Shown here one piece after another: positions 12,683 to 22,824 of a stretch of DNA of 64,000 nt. The DNA comes from Shewanella benthica KT99 (GTDB lineage: Bacteria > Pseudomonadota > Gammaproteobacteria > Enterobacterales > Shewanellaceae). The stretch covers positions 1 through 64,000 of the forward strand of contig NZ_ABIC01000010.1 in the NCBI RefSeq assembly GCF_000172075.1. The letters run 5' to 3'. A program made the translations under genes and the position numbers. The notes beneath the pieces were generated by a model that had not been told where the DNA came from, did not search any database, and was given only the letters and a program-made list of their open reading frames with translations. The first letter of the stretch is position 1. Each line of letters opens with the position of its first letter.

Positions 12683-14227
12683 TTACTCTTTGATTTTGAT
12701 GATGGAACGCCCGGTCATCTCTGATGGCACCGTTTCTCCCATCAAGGTTAACATGGTTGGAGCAAGATCGCTCAGGCGACCGCCATCTTCGATAATCGCA
12801 TCACGTCCAACGTAGATCAATGGTACAGGTTCACAAGTGTGAGCCGTGTGTGCCTGGCCAGTTTTCTCATCTGTCATCTGTTCGGCATTACCGTGATCGG
12901 CTGTGATTAAACACTCTCCTCCCACTTTAGCCAGAGCCTCCACGACGCGGCCGATACTGGTATCGACTGCCTCACAGGCTTTAACCGCTGCCTCGAAGTT
13001 ACCCGTATGACCCACCATATCTCCGTTTGGATAGTTACAGATGATGACATCATAGTCAGTAGACTCTATAGCTGCGACTAACTTATCTGTCAGTTCTGCA
13101 GAACTCATCTCAGGCTGTAGATCATAGGTTGCTACCTTAGGTGATTGGATCAGAATCCTGTCCTCTCCCTTAAATGCTTCCTCTTTACCGCCGTTGAAGA
13201 AGAAAGTGACATGGGCATACTTTTCAGTCTCAGAAATACGCAGTTGTGTCTTATCCCGACTCTGTAGAACTTCACCTAAGGTGTTGACAAGCTCTGTCGA
13301 CGGATAGGCTATCGCTGCAGGTATATTCGCGGCGTACTGAGTCAACATCAAGAAATGTGCTTTTGTCGTCACCTTACGCTCGAAGCCATCGAAATCCGGG
13401 TCGACGAAGCTGCGGGTGATCTGACGTGCACGGTCGGCGCGGAAATTCATGAAGATAAGTGAATCACTATCGGCGAGCTTAGCGACATTACCTTGGTTGT
13501 CGGTGATCGCCGAGCTTGCGACAAACTCATCGTTTTCGTCACGTTCATAAGCCGCTTCCAGGGCGTCTACAGCATTGGTATATTGATGTAGGGACTCGCC
13601 TTGGGTGATCAAATCATAGGCTAGGGTCACACGATCCCAGCGATTATCACGGTCCATTGCGTAATAGCGGCCTATCACTGAAGCGATGCGGCCTGTGCCT
13701 AATCTAGTAAACAGATCATCAAAATGAGCCAAGCTAGATTTTGCACTGCGTGGTGGAGTGTCGCGACCATCGAGAAAAGCGTGCAGATATACCTGCTTAG
13801 CACCGCGTTCGACTGCCAGGCGGCACATGGCCTCGATATGATTCTCATGGCTATGTACACCACCTGGAGACAGTAGCCCCATTATGTGTACAGCACCCTC
13901 TTTGGCGATAGCCTGATCTATGGCGTCGAGTAGTGCCGGGTTTTGCTGAAACTCACCGTCATCAATTGCCTTGCCAACTCTGGTAAGCTCTTGATAAACA
14001 ATGCGTCCTGAGCCGATATTGATATGACCAACTTCGGAATTACCCATTTGACCATCGGGTAGTCCCACATCTAAGCCTGAAGCTGAGATTAGATTGTTAG
14101 GGTATTGGGCATTGAGTCGATCCAAAACTGGGGTCTTTGCATGGAAAATGGCATTTTTGTGCGTGTTTTCGCGGTAACCCCAGCCATCGAGGATCAGCAA
14201 TGCCAAAGGGCGTTTACGTGTCGTCAT
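12683..14227 (-). CDS. gpmI: 2,3-bisphosphoglycerate-independent phosphoglycerate mutase
   Basis: 514 residues, the normal length. It interconverts 3- and 2-phosphoglycerate in glycolysis using two Mn ions and a phosphoserine intermediate. The catalytic Ser64 lies in MGNSEVGH, Asp14 in LLILDGWG is a metal ligand, and [10 protein letters not shown] and [10 protein letters not shown] supply the other metal-site residues. It is the first gene of a minus-strand operon with envC, ctpA-like and yibQ, and is divergent from the rhodanese gene. Confidence 0.97.
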   Translation of the reverse strand: MTTRKRPLALLILDGWGYRENTHKNAIFHAKTPVLDRLNAQYPNNLISASGLDVGLPDGQMGNSEVGHINIGSGRIVYQELTRVGKAIDDGEFQQNPALLDAIDQAIAKEGAVHIMGLLSPGGVHSHENHIEAMCRLAVERGAKQVYLHAFLDGRDTPPRSAKSSLAHFDDLFTRLGTGRIASVIGRYYAMDRDNRWDRVTLAYDLITQGESLHQYTNAVDALEAAYERDENDEFVASSAITDNQGNVAKLADSDSLIFMNFRADRARQITRSFVDPDFDGFERKVTTKAHFLMLTQYAANIPAAIAYPSTELVNTLGEVLQSRDKTQLRISETEKYAHVTFFFNGGKEEAFKGEDRILIQSPKVATYDLQPEMSSAELTDKLVAAIESTDYDVIICNYPNGDMVGHTGNFEAAVKACEAVDTSIGRVVEALAKVGGECLITADHGNAEQMTDEKTGQAHTAHTCEPVPLIYVGRDAIIEDGGRLSDLAPTMLTLMGETVPSEMTGRSIIKIKE

Positions 14228-14468
14228 GGTAGTACCTTTTTAAGTTTGAAAGATAAAGTTGAAAATAGAAATTGGATAAATATTACTACGGAAGGCCTGA
14301 TTGAAAAAGGAATTTACCTAGATTGAGATAATCGAGTTTGCATCTATCTTACCAAGACGCTTCATTCACAGGTTTTTCGTCCTTCAACAAGATGCTGCAA
14401 TCTCCTATCGCGGTGGTATACTCTGTGCCCTAATTGTATTTTCAGCCCTAAGAAGTAGGCAGTTCACC

Positions 14469-14903
14469 ATGCAAGAATATATCGAATTTTTGAAAGCTAA
14501 CCCTATGCTCAGCTTAGCCTGGATAGGTCTTTTGATTGGTCTTATCGTCAGCGTGTTCAAATCCAGTATCTCTAAGGTCACCACGGTCGATCACCAACAG
14601 GCTACGCTGCTTATCAATAAGCAAAACGCTAAAGTGATAGACGTAAGGGAAAAAGGGGAGTTTAAGAAGGGTCATATCGTCGATGCTTTCAATGTGCCTT
14701 TATCTGAAATTAAAAATAATCAACTTTCAGCCCTTGAAAAGTTTAAAGCAAGTCCCATTATAATGGTATGCAACGCAGGTATGGTGTCATCACAAGCCTC
14801 GCAGTTGATGGTTAAAGCAGGTTTCGAATCTGTACATAATCTCAAAGGCGGTATGGGTGAGTGGCAGTCGAGTAATCTGCCAGTAACGAAAAGTAAGAAA
14901 TAA
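14469..14903 (+). CDS. yibN: Membrane-anchored rhodanese-like protein (YibN-like)
   Basis: 144 residues: one N-terminal transmembrane helix (about 14-30) and a single rhodanese domain (about 42-138) with catalytic Cys101 in IMVCNAGMVSS. It probably handles sulfane sulfur at the inner membrane; the substrate is unknown. In E. coli the order is yibN-grxC-secB-gpsA. Here grxC is absent between this gene and secB. Confidence 0.88.
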   Translation: MQEYIEFLKANPMLSLAWIGLLIGLIVSVFKSSISKVTTVDHQQATLLINKQNAKVIDVREKGEFKKGHIVDAFNVPLSEIKNNQLSALEKFKASPIIMVCNAGMVSSQASQLMVKAGFESVHNLKGGMGEWQSSNLPVTKSKK

Positions 14904-15007
14904 CAATAACCCGGGATGGTGTCTGAGAGCGAGTTACAGGTCTCAAGTAACAAAAGCCCTTAAATTGGCTTCAATTTTGAAGCCTAATAAATTGGATAGG
15001 TAATATT

Positions 15008-15523
15008 ATGGCTGAAGTAGCAAATAACGAAAAACAAGATCCTCAATTCAATATCCAACGTATATACACCAAGGATATATCTTTCGAAACTCCAAACAGC
15101 CCGGCTGTTTTCCAGAAAGATTGGAACCCTGAAGTTAAGCTAGATCTTGATACTCGTAGCGCTAAGCTAGCTGACAACGTTTTTGAAGTTGTCCTGTCTC
15201 TGACTGTTACTGCTAAAAATGGTGATGAAACTGCATTCCTTTGTGAAGTTCAGCAAGCTGGTATCTTCGCAATCAATGGTCTGACTGAGCAGCAACTTGC
15301 TCATTCACTAGGCGCATATTGTCCTAACATCCTATTCCCATATGCTCGTGAAGCAGTGGGTAGCCTGGTTTCTCGTGGTACTTTCCCACAGCTAAACCTA
15401 GCACCAGTTAACTTCGATGCGCTTTTCGCTCAGTACGTTAACCAGCGTCAAGCCGGTGCTGAAGAAGCTAAGACTGAAGAAGCTAAGGCTGAAGAAGCTA
15501 AGGCTGAAGAAGCAAGCGCGTAA
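15008..15523 (+). CDS. secB: Preprotein-export chaperone SecB with extended acidic tail
   Basis: 171 residues, against about 155 in E. coli. The core (residues 1-150) has the family motifs [29 protein letters not shown] and [17 protein letters not shown]. SecB is a cytoplasmic tetramer that holds precursors unfolded and delivers them to SecA. The C-terminus is a tandem repeat of Ala-Glu-Glu-Ala-Lys (four units, encoded at 15458-15517) that extends the usual tail. gpsA follows at 15630. Confidence 0.97.
   Translation: MAEVANNEKQDPQFNIQRIYTKDISFETPNSPAVFQKDWNPEVKLDLDTRSAKLADNVFEVVLSLTVTAKNGDETAFLCEVQQAGIFAINGLTEQQLAHSLGAYCPNILFPYAREAVGSLVSRGTFPQLNLAPVNFDALFAQYVNQRQAGAEEAKTEEAKAEEAKAEEASA
15458..15517 (+). 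repeat. 15-nt tandem repeat in the 3' end of secB
   Basis: Four near-identical copies of GCTGAAGAAGCTAAG encode (A/T)EEAK. It is in frame, so copy-number slippage would change only tail length. Confidence 0.85.
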
Positions 15524-15629
15524 TTAAAAACTGAACGTATCTGTTCAGCATTTTTCAGTTGCTGCTCAGATAGTTGCTGATTCATTCGAGCATTAGACTC
15601 GAATGAATTGGCATTAAGCGAGTCGTTAT

Positions 15630-16649
15630 ATGAAAAATACTGCCGATATTACGGTATTAGGGGCGGGGTCTTATGGCACCGCCCTTGCTATTTCTTTAGC
15701 CAGTAATGGCCATCGAACTCTGCTGTGGGGCCATGACCCTGAGCATATCGAGAACCTCAAGCGTGACCGTGCTAATGAGGCATTTCTCCCAGGGATAACA
15801 CTTCCCGACCTACTTATTCCTGAAGCCGACTTGGCGACGGCGCTGGCCGCATCGAATAATATCCTAGTCGTGGTTCCCAGCCATGTATTTGGCATGGTGC
15901 TGAGTCAAGCTAAGCCTCTGCTACGTGAAGATTCACGCATAGTCTGGGCGACAAAAGGGCTTGAGCCTGAGACCGGACGTCTATTACAAGAAGTTGCCGG
16001 AGATGTGTTAGGCGATAAATATCCTTTAGCCGTACTTTCCGGACCTACTTTTGCTAAAGAACTGGCGGCGGGAATGCCGACGGCTATCTCTGTTGCCGGA
16101 ACCCATGCTGCATTTACCCAAGATCTGGTCGAGCTATTACACAGCCCCAAGCGGCTACGTGTTTATGCCAACGATGATTTTATCGGCCTGCAACTCGGCG
16201 GTGCGGTTAAAAATGTCATCGCCATCAGCGCCGGTATGTCGGATGGTATCGGCTTCGGTGCCAATGCCAGAACCGCATTGATCACCCGAGGCCTAGTTGA
16301 ACTGTCTCGTTTAGGTGAGGCTATGGGGGCCAAAACCAGTACTTTTATGGGCATGGCAGGCTTAGGCGATCTGGTACTTACCTGTACAGATAACCAATCT
16401 CGTAACCGTCGCTTCGGACTGGCTTTAGGCCGAGGGCAAGGTGTCGAGGAGGCTCAGAAAGAGATAGGTCAGGTGGTCGAAGGCTATCGTAATACCAAAG
16501 AAGTTTATGCCCTAGCTAAGCGACTGGGTGTAGAGATGCCTATCACCGAACAAGTTTATCGGGTGCTCTATGAGGGCGGTACGCCCCGAGAGGCTGCCGT
16601 AACCTTGTTAGCCAGAGATATAAAATCTGAGACCCAAGATAGCGAGTAA
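15630..16649 (+). CDS. gpsA: NAD(P)-dependent glycerol-3-phosphate dehydrogenase
   Basis: 339 residues. It reduces dihydroxyacetone phosphate to sn-glycerol 3-phosphate for phospholipid synthesis. The Rossmann motif [10 protein letters not shown] is at residues 11-20. [20 protein letters not shown] (catalytic Lys) and [16 protein letters not shown] are characteristic. It follows secB, as in other gammaproteobacteria. Confidence 0.97.
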   Translation: MKNTADITVLGAGSYGTALAISLASNGHRTLLWGHDPEHIENLKRDRANEAFLPGITLPDLLIPEADLATALAASNNILVVVPSHVFGMVLSQAKPLLREDSRIVWATKGLEPETGRLLQEVAGDVLGDKYPLAVLSGPTFAKELAAGMPTAISVAGTHAAFTQDLVELLHSPKRLRVYANDDFIGLQLGGAVKNVIAISAGMSDGIGFGANARTALITRGLVELSRLGEAMGAKTSTFMGMAGLGDLVLTCTDNQSRNRRFGLALGRGQGVEEAQKEIGQVVEGYRNTKEVYALAKRLGVEMPITEQVYRVLYEGGTPREAAVTLLARDIKSETQDSE

Positions 16650-16689
16650 TCAAACCTTAGCTTGATGCTTCTGGGCATGTTAAAGATAA

Positions 16690-16716
16690 AAAAGGGTGCT
16701 AAAATAGCACCCTTTT
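16690..16716 (+). terminator. Intrinsic terminator after gpsA
   Basis: AAAGGGTGCT pairs with AGCACCCTTT around AAAAT and is followed by a T run. It ends the yibN-secB-gpsA transcript. Confidence 0.9.
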
Positions 16717-16825
16717 TGTGTCTGGAACACTTATGCCACAGCCCATTGATGGGTAGCTGAGGTATCTTGTGTCTGGCCAAAATTATTCCTGGTTCAGTAT
16801 TTGTATTTAAATTTGAGGCAATAAA

Positions 16826-18010
16826 GTGAAACATCATGACGTCATAATTATCGGTGCGGGCGCCGCAGGCCTGATGTGCGCCGCTACAGCGGGTTACCGT
16901 GGGCGTGATGTGTTAGTGCTGGATGCAGCAAAGCAGGCGGGGAAGAAGATCCTCATCAGCGGTGGTGGACGATGTAACTTCACTAACCAGAAAGTTGAGC
17001 CAAATAACTTCATCTGTGACAATGGGCATTTTGTAAAGTCTGCCCTGGCAAGATATCCTAGTAGCGACTTTATCGAGTTGGTCGAGCGTCATGGCATCGA
17101 GTACCACGAGCGGGATCACGGTCAACTGTTCTGTAATGACTCGGCCAAAGAGATAGTCACCATGCTACTGACCGAGTGTGAGTGGGCCGGTGCTAAGGTA
17201 AAACTCCGCACCGAGATTGGCAAGATCACTCAAACAGATTCTGGAAAATTTGAAATAGTGACCGACAAAGAGGTCTATAGCTGTGATTCGTTAGTGGTAG
17301 CCACAGGCGGTCTCTCCATGCCTAAGCTAGGTGCCAGCCCACTGGGTTATCATCTTGCCGAGCAGTTTGGTTTAAAGATGCTGCCTACCTATGCTGGTCT
17401 GGTGCCTTTTACCTGGCAACCCGAGCAGAAACTGAAGTTTGAACCACTGTCAGGCATTGCAGTACCCAGTACCATCACGGCAAAAGACGGGACCCAGTTC
17501 AGTGAAGCCTTACTCTTCACTCACCGCGGCCTATCAGGCCCTGCAATTCTGCAGATATCAAACTTTTGGAAGCCAGGCGAAACCATCAGCATTAACTTGC
17601 TTCCCGGTATCGATGCCAGAGCCGCCATCGACTTAGTGCTGGCAAACCATCCGAAGCAGAACCTGAGAAATACCCTGAGCCATTGGTTACCTAAACGTCT
17701 GGTCGAGGCCCTGTTCGATGAAGCTCTGCTTAACAAGGCGCTGAATCAGTTGATCCATAAAGAGCTGGATCAGCTTGCTGTGGATCTCGAGTCCTGGGAA
17801 ATTCTGATGAATGGCACCGAGGGCTACCGCACCGCCGAAGTCACACTCGGCGGTATCGATACCGATGAGCTGTCGTCGAAAACCATGCAAGCCAAATCAG
17901 TACCTGGGCTGTTCTTTATTGGTGAAGTGATGGATGTCAGTGGTTGGTTAGGAGGATTCAACTTTCAATGGGCATGGTCATCGGGTGTCGCGGCAGGACA
18001 AGCGGTTTAA
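16826..18010 (+). CDS. BaiN/YhiN-family NAD(P)/FAD-dependent oxidoreductase
   Basis: 394 residues with the FAD-binding GAGAAGL at 10-16 and GKKILISGGGRCNFTN, the hallmark of the HI0933/YhiN family. The C-terminal GWLGGFNFQWAWSSG closes the FAD site. The physiological substrate is not known for most members. It stands alone, downstream of the gpsA terminator. Confidence 0.9.
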   Translation: MKHHDVIIIGAGAAGLMCAATAGYRGRDVLVLDAAKQAGKKILISGGGRCNFTNQKVEPNNFICDNGHFVKSALARYPSSDFIELVERHGIEYHERDHGQLFCNDSAKEIVTMLLTECEWAGAKVKLRTEIGKITQTDSGKFEIVTDKEVYSCDSLVVATGGLSMPKLGASPLGYHLAEQFGLKMLPTYAGLVPFTWQPEQKLKFEPLSGIAVPSTITAKDGTQFSEALLFTHRGLSGPAILQISNFWKPGETISINLLPGIDARAAIDLVLANHPKQNLRNTLSHWLPKRLVEALFDEALLNKALNQLIHKELDQLAVDLESWEILMNGTEGYRTAEVTLGGIDTDELSSKTMQAKSVPGLFFIGEVMDVSGWLGGFNFQWAWSSGVAAGQAV

Positions 18011-18071
18011 TCTTCCCAGTGAAGAAGATATTAAGGAATCATACTGAGTATACTTTCTTTGAGGCACAGAT

Positions 18072-18288
18072 GTGTTTAGACCTATTTCCATCTTAGTTAT
18101 CGTGCTTATATTGTTTATGTCCGGGTGTTCGAGTCAGTTGCCGGAGCTGATTGAAACAGACGCGTCATGCGGGTATCTACCTGAGTGACTCGAAGTTTTT
18201 GCATGCATCGACGAGCCAAGGTGTGATGATATCCAGCTTAAATAATAGCTATTGGCAGCATAAGTATTGGCTGTCCAGAAGCTTGTAG
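18072..18288 (+). pseudogene. Decayed NlpC/P60-type lipoprotein gene
   Basis: A GTG start opens a 38-codon frame with a lipoprotein signal (ILVIVLILFMSGCSS, lipobox Cys19) ending in TGA at 18186. Immediately after, in another frame (to TAG at 18286), the translation reads HAGIYLSDSKFLHASTSQGV and then ends in ISSLNNSYW. That is the C-terminal half of an NlpC/P60 cell-wall endopeptidase, including its catalytic His segment. The middle, with the catalytic Cys, is missing. It is most likely an internally deleted, frameshifted remnant. Confidence 0.7.
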
Positions 18289-18522
18289 CCTTGATTTTTC
18301 GTGTCGGTCTGCTAGTTCAAACCTTATCGTTCATGCCCTGTTGTTCAGGATCAAATACTTAGCTAGCATTTGATTGTTAATATACAAGGTATCAGCTCTC
18401 ATTTTTGTCGATAAGCCAGATATAATGGCCGCGAATCATGCTAGTTTAGATGCAACTAATATCTCCAGCTTCGGTGCCATCGATAGGGCTTGCCGAAGAT
18501 AACACCACCAGTAGGACTTAAG

Positions 18523-19056
18523 ATGACTAAAGCTAAAATCGGTATCGTAACTGTCAGTGATAGAGCCAGTGCAGGCGTCTATGAAGATCTCTCTGGTAAG
18601 GCGATTATCGAAGTATTAAACGAGTATCTGACTTCCGAGTGGGAGCCTGTCTATGAGGTTATCCCCGATGAGCAAGATGTGATTTCCGCGACGCTTATCA
18701 AGATGGCTGATGAGCAGAACTGTAGCCTGATCGTTACTACCGGCGGTACCGGTCCATCTAAACGTGATGTTACCCCAGAGGCGACGGAAGCCGTTTGTGA
18801 CCGTATGATGCCAGGTTTCGGTGAGCTCATGCGCGCCGAGTCACTCAAGTTTGTGCCTACCGCTATCCTGTCACGTCAAACTGCCGGTCTGCGCGGTGAT
18901 ACCTTGATCGTTAACTTACCAGGTAAGCCAAAGTCGATTCGTGAATGTCTCGATGCCGTGTTCCCCGCAATTCCATATTGTATCGATCTAATGAACGGCC
19001 CATTCCTCGAGTGTGACGAGTCGGTGATCAAGCCATTTCGTCCAAAGGCCAAGTAA
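18523..19056 (+). CDS. mog: Molybdopterin adenylyltransferase Mog
   Basis: 177 residues. It adenylylates molybdopterin before molybdate insertion, in the molybdenum cofactor pathway. The motifs VTVSDRAS, TTGGTGPSKRDVTPEA and NLPGKPKSIRECL are those of the MogA/MoaB fold; overall length and sequence favour Mog. The ATG at 18523 is preferred over an upstream in-frame TTG at 18490 because homology begins at MTKAKIGIVT. The formate dehydrogenase at the right end of the window needs this cofactor. Confidence 0.92.
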   Translation: MTKAKIGIVTVSDRASAGVYEDLSGKAIIEVLNEYLTSEWEPVYEVIPDEQDVISATLIKMADEQNCSLIVTTGGTGPSKRDVTPEATEAVCDRMMPGFGELMRAESLKFVPTAILSRQTAGLRGDTLIVNLPGKPKSIRECLDAVFPAIPYCIDLMNGPFLECDESVIKPFRPKAK

Positions 19057-19167
19057 GCATATCTTGAAAAGTAGTTATTAGCTTTTGATTAATTTGAGTA
19101 AATATTGGCACCCCGGGTAATTTAGACTAGCTTTGTTAAAGGGATGAAGCAGAGAGTCTAGGTCAAT

Positions 19168-20736
19168 ATGCAACGTCATTTAGTTAATCCATCTAAAAAA
19201 CTGTTAGCCGCCTTAGGGGCTATGAGTGATTTTAAGGTCGCTGCTACATTTGGTGTGCGACCTTTCCAGGTAAAGTTATTGCGTGAGAAGGAGGGGATAC
19301 CGGCGGTAGCATCTTCTGTTGAGGTTCATCATTTTCAGTGGACGCCTGAAGCTGAGCGATTGCTGGGGTCTATGCCAGACACAGTATTGGCAAAAAGGTT
19401 AGATACCAGCGGTGCCATTGTGAATGGTCGTCGAGCGGCGCTCGATATTTTAGCATTTGAGCGACAAGTTGTAGAAATCCCCCCTTTGATTATACAAAAC
19501 CCCCATGACTGGACGGCAGAGGAAGAGGCGTTATTAGGCACCGATTACGATACTGTTATTGCTGATCTGCTTGGTATTAATAAAGATCAGGTTACCTACC
19601 GGCGGAATCGTTTGGGAATCGCCCCCTATCGGCGTGGTACCCGCATTCAGTGGACTCAGCAGATGCTAGATAATCTAGGCGAGATATCTGATGGAGACTT
19701 TTCTGAGTACTTTGGCATCTGTAAATTGTCGGTGTATATAAAGCGAATATTACTTTCGATCCCTACTTTTAACAGCCTCGATTTCCCATCACCGCCCAAT
19801 ATTCCAAGAGCGGCTGTTAAGTTGCTAGGGAAAAAATATGATGTAGAACTTGCCGAGGAGTTCTGTGTAAATCGTCTAAACATCAGGGTTAATCGTCTAA
19901 TTCGTGGTATTGCTCCATTAGGTCGTGTGCCCAATGAACAGCAATTCTCATGGACCACAGAGATGGATTCCTTGTTAGGGCTTAAATCTGATTCAGAGGT
20001 GGGAAAAGATCTGGGGATCAGCGGTAAAGTGGTGCAATACCGCAGAAGAAAGCTGGGTATTGAGCCTGCAATGCGCAGCAGCCTACTCGTTTGGACCGCA
20101 CAGATGATATCTGAGTTAGGCAGAAGCAAAGATCAGATCTTGAGCCAGGTTTGGCAGTGTGATGTTAGTCTGGTCAGAGAGAAGCGTGAGGAGCTTGGCT
20201 TGTCTGAGCATCTCGGGGCAAGGGTCTGGCTAGAGAGTGAGATAGCGCTGTTGGGGACATTATCGGATCCTCAAACGGCAAGTAGACTTGGAATAAGTGC
20301 TACTGCGGTGCGTAACAAACGTATTCAAATGAGTATCAAGCCGTTAATAAGTCACAAGAAGTTTATTTGGACTAAGGGGCGCCTAGCCTTACTAGGTACC
20401 ATGGCCGATGAGCGCTTGGCTTATCAATTAACAGTGACGTCGAATGTGGTATCTAAAAAACGTGTACGGCTCAATATTCCTATTTGGAAGAGTCCTCACA
20501 AAGGCACTTGGGCCGATCCTGAGGCTATAGCCAAGTTGGGCACCATGTCAGATCCCGATTTGGCCAAACTCTTGGGAAATACCGCGCCAGCTATATGTCG
20601 TAAACGTAAGCAGCTGGGGATCCTGCGTATGTCGCTCAAGATTGATGTGAGTTCATTTCGAAAGCTGTTTATTAAGCTGACGAGTCTTAGCCCCAGAGCT
20701 TATCGAGAGAAGTTTAATACCCACACCTGCTGCTAA
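19168..20736 (+). CDS. Unrecognised protein made of about ten HTH/SANT-like repeats
   Basis: 522 residues, no family recognised. About ten units of 45-57 residues follow the pattern W-T-x3-(x4)-LLG-x3-D-x3-A-x2-LGI-x3-V-x3-R-x2-LGI. Unit-leading Trp residues lie at 58, 115, 162, 262, 309, 354, 401 and 448; the first unit (8-46) and the fifth (211-250) lack it. Each unit looks like a three-helix homeodomain-like fold with basic third helices (YRRNRLGI, YRRRKLGI, RNKRIQM). The last 20 residues (SFRKLFIKLTSLSPRAYREKF) resemble the second helix-turn-helix of AraC regulators. DNA binding over a long site is the natural inference. It is a single gene with its own terminator; no signal peptide or membrane helix is seen. 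Confidence 0.85.
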   Translation: MQRHLVNPSKKLLAALGAMSDFKVAATFGVRPFQVKLLREKEGIPAVASSVEVHHFQWTPEAERLLGSMPDTVLAKRLDTSGAIVNGRRAALDILAFERQVVEIPPLIIQNPHDWTAEEEALLGTDYDTVIADLLGINKDQVTYRRNRLGIAPYRRGTRIQWTQQMLDNLGEISDGDFSEYFGICKLSVYIKRILLSIPTFNSLDFPSPPNIPRAAVKLLGKKYDVELAEEFCVNRLNIRVNRLIRGIAPLGRVPNEQQFSWTTEMDSLLGLKSDSEVGKDLGISGKVVQYRRRKLGIEPAMRSSLLVWTAQMISELGRSKDQILSQVWQCDVSLVREKREELGLSEHLGARVWLESEIALLGTLSDPQTASRLGISATAVRNKRIQMSIKPLISHKKFIWTKGRLALLGTMADERLAYQLTVTSNVVSKKRVRLNIPIWKSPHKGTWADPEAIAKLGTMSDPDLAKLLGNTAPAICRKRKQLGILRMSLKIDVSSFRKLFIKLTSLSPRAYREKFNTHTCC

Positions 20737-20766
20737 CGTGTTTGATAACAGACCTAGCTAAGCTTT

Positions 20767-20793
20767 AAAGAAGGGCACTAGTGCCTTTCTTCG
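20767..20793 (+). terminator. Terminator after the repeat protein gene
   Basis: AAGAAGGGCAC pairs with GTGCCTTTCTT around TA. It may also serve the converging ABC permease gene. Confidence 0.6.
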
Positions 20794-20849
20794 CTATATC
20801 TTAAACTCGCGACTTTCTTTCTTGTGTCAGAACTAGAAGCTGCTATTCC

Positions 20850-22013
20850 CTACAAGCCGAAGATTATTTTCTCGCTCTTGAGCGATCTTTCCATGGCGAA
20901 AGTTAGGGCTAGGGTGATAACTAAGGTTACGACCGAGGACAGTACTAGCTGTAACATGGGGATTTCTCGTCCCTTGATGAAGGCTATTAGTGCCTGTTGC
21001 TGCCCTGAGACGGGGAGCCACTGCAAGGTATCCGGGGCTATGTTGTAGCTGGCGGCCATCGACAGCATCATGGGTACTATGAGTACTAAGGTCAGATAGG
21101 ATTGAGCCTCTTTAAAGCTCTTGGCCATGAAGGAGACAAAGAGTTGCAGGCTTGCGGCCATCATGGCGATGGGGAGTCCAATTAATAGCATAAGCAAGAT
21201 GAAGTCTGTGCTTATGTTGACCGTAAATCCAAGCTCATGCCAGGGGACATAGGCATAGGATATTTTGGAGATGATCAGGGTTAACAGCAGACCCAACATG
21301 GCGAACACAGTAACGGCAAACACCTTGGCCAGCACTATGCTACGGGTCGATACCGGATGACTGAGTAACAAGGCTAATGAATTTCGCTCTCGTTCACCGG
21401 CACTGGTATCTATGGCCAAGTTCATGCCTGAGATAAATACCGCATAGATCATGGTCATGGTGGCGATACCTAAGATAATCCCGCCCTTAGAGTCCGGCGT
21501 GGCTTGATCTTCTATCTTCACCTTAATTGGCTGAACCACACGTGGATCTATGCCTCTGGCGATTAAGCGTAAGCTGCCCATCTCGGCGCTATAGGTCTGC
21601 AGGTTACGCTCGAGACGACGAATAGAGTTTTGCAGCTTCTCGTTAGAGTTATCGGCGATAAGTATGACTTCGGCGCTGAGGCCTTTAGCCATCTGAGCGG
21701 CGTAATCTTCACTGATCACCAGGCGGATATCTTTCACATCCAGCGGCTCACCTTGGTCATCAGTACTGCGACTATCACCATGGGTGATCCCTTGGCTGGA
21801 TAGGTACTTGATGAGATCTGGGGCGTTATTGGCATGCTCTATCTTGATATTGAGGTCTTTCGGGCTCGACATCTGGCCTATGAGTAGCATAAACATGCCA
21901 CACATCAATAAGGGGGTACCGATAGCGTAGGAGAGTCCGGCCATGACTGAGCGCTTGTCTCTGGCGGCATCGATAAGTTCCTTGCGAACCATGGTCATAA
22001 TCTTATTCATCAT
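20850..22013 (-). CDS. ABC-2 type permease (NatB-like)
   Basis: 387 residues: an N-terminal transmembrane helix (about 22-46), a large extracytoplasmic domain (about 50-175) and five or six C-terminal helices from about residue 180. This is the layout of NatB/YhaP-type ABC-2 exporters. The substrate cannot be told; NatAB of Bacillus exports sodium. The ATPase gene is upstream in the same direction, and the two share a hydrolase gene in front. Confidence 0.85.
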   Translation of the reverse strand: MMNKIMTMVRKELIDAARDKRSVMAGLSYAIGTPLLMCGMFMLLIGQMSSPKDLNIKIEHANNAPDLIKYLSSQGITHGDSRSTDDQGEPLDVKDIRLVISEDYAAQMAKGLSAEVILIADNSNEKLQNSIRRLERNLQTYSAEMGSLRLIARGIDPRVVQPIKVKIEDQATPDSKGGIILGIATMTMIYAVFISGMNLAIDTSAGERERNSLALLLSHPVSTRSIVLAKVFAVTVFAMLGLLLTLIISKISYAYVPWHELGFTVNISTDFILLMLLIGLPIAMMAASLQLFVSFMAKSFKEAQSYLTLVLIVPMMLSMAASYNIAPDTLQWLPVSGQQQALIAFIKGREIPMLQLVLSSVVTLVITLALTFAMERSLKSEKIIFGL

Positions 22014-22089
22014 GCTGCGATTCCCTCATCTGTTCCAATAAGCTGGCTTTGAAAACGCGCATCCTCCTGAGTGTGTGTTATCAAGTGCA

Positions 22090-22824
22090 TCATGCTGCGA
22101 TTCCTTCATCAGTGCCTATAAGCTGGATAAACGCATCCTCCAGAGAATCCTTACCTGTCTGGCGACACAGGTCATCCGGGCTGCCGATGGCAATGACTTT
22201 CCCGTCTGCCATCACGATCACCTGATCACAGAGCGCGGCTACTTCCTGCATCACATGACTAGAAAATAAGACGCAGTGTCCATTTTCCTTGAGGCCTCGC
22301 AATAGATCTCTCAGCACTCGGGTGCTCATCACATCTAAGCCTCGGGTTGGCTCGTCGAGTATGATGTTGGTAGGCTGGTGGACTATGGCCTGGGCCAGTG
22401 CCGTCTTCATGCGTTGGCCCTGGGAGAAGCCTTTACAACGACGGTCGGCAATATCATCCATATGTAGTTGGCTGAGTACCTTAGCGGTAGCAGCCTTGGC
22501 TTCTACTCTCGACAAGCCATTGAGCTCGGCAAAATAACTCACATACTCTCTCGGCGTCAGTCTTTCATACAGTCCGAAAGGATCCGGGAACAGCCCCAGC
22601 TGCTGTTTGGCTTCGATAGGATATTTAGACACGTCGATGCCATCTATCTCGGCGATACCTTTATCTGGCTGGAGCAGACCGAAAATGGTTCTCAGGCAGG
22701 TAGTCTTGCCCGCACCGTTAGGACCAAGTAGTCCGGTTATTTGGCCATCTTTGGCCTCGAAGCTCAGATCATCGAGTGCCTGAACCTCGCCGATACGCTT
22801 AGATAGATTAGATACTTTAATCAT
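22090..22824 (-). CDS. ABC transporter ATP-binding protein (NatA-like)
   Basis: 244 residues. Walker A GPNGAGKTT is near residue 35, the signature motif is FSQGQRMK, Walker B is IILDEPTRGLD and the switch His lies in LFSSHVMQE. It pairs with the permease at 20850-22013. It overlaps the end of the upstream hydrolase gene by 8 bp, which indicates translational coupling. Confidence 0.93.
   Translation of the reverse strand: MIKVSNLSKRIGEVQALDDLSFEAKDGQITGLLGPNGAGKTTCLRTIFGLLQPDKGIAEIDGIDVSKYPIEAKQQLGLFPDPFGLYERLTPREYVSYFAELNGLSRVEAKAATAKVLSQLHMDDIADRRCKGFSQGQRMKTALAQAIVHQPTNIILDEPTRGLDVMSTRVLRDLLRGLKENGHCVLFSSHVMQEVAALCDQVIVMADGKVIAIGSPDDLCRQTGKDSLEDAFIQLIGTDEGIAA

Noticed and set aside
14904-15007. 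Search for grxC between yibN and secB
   Set aside because: E. coli order predicts it, but the 104-nt gap has no room and no glutaredoxin motif.
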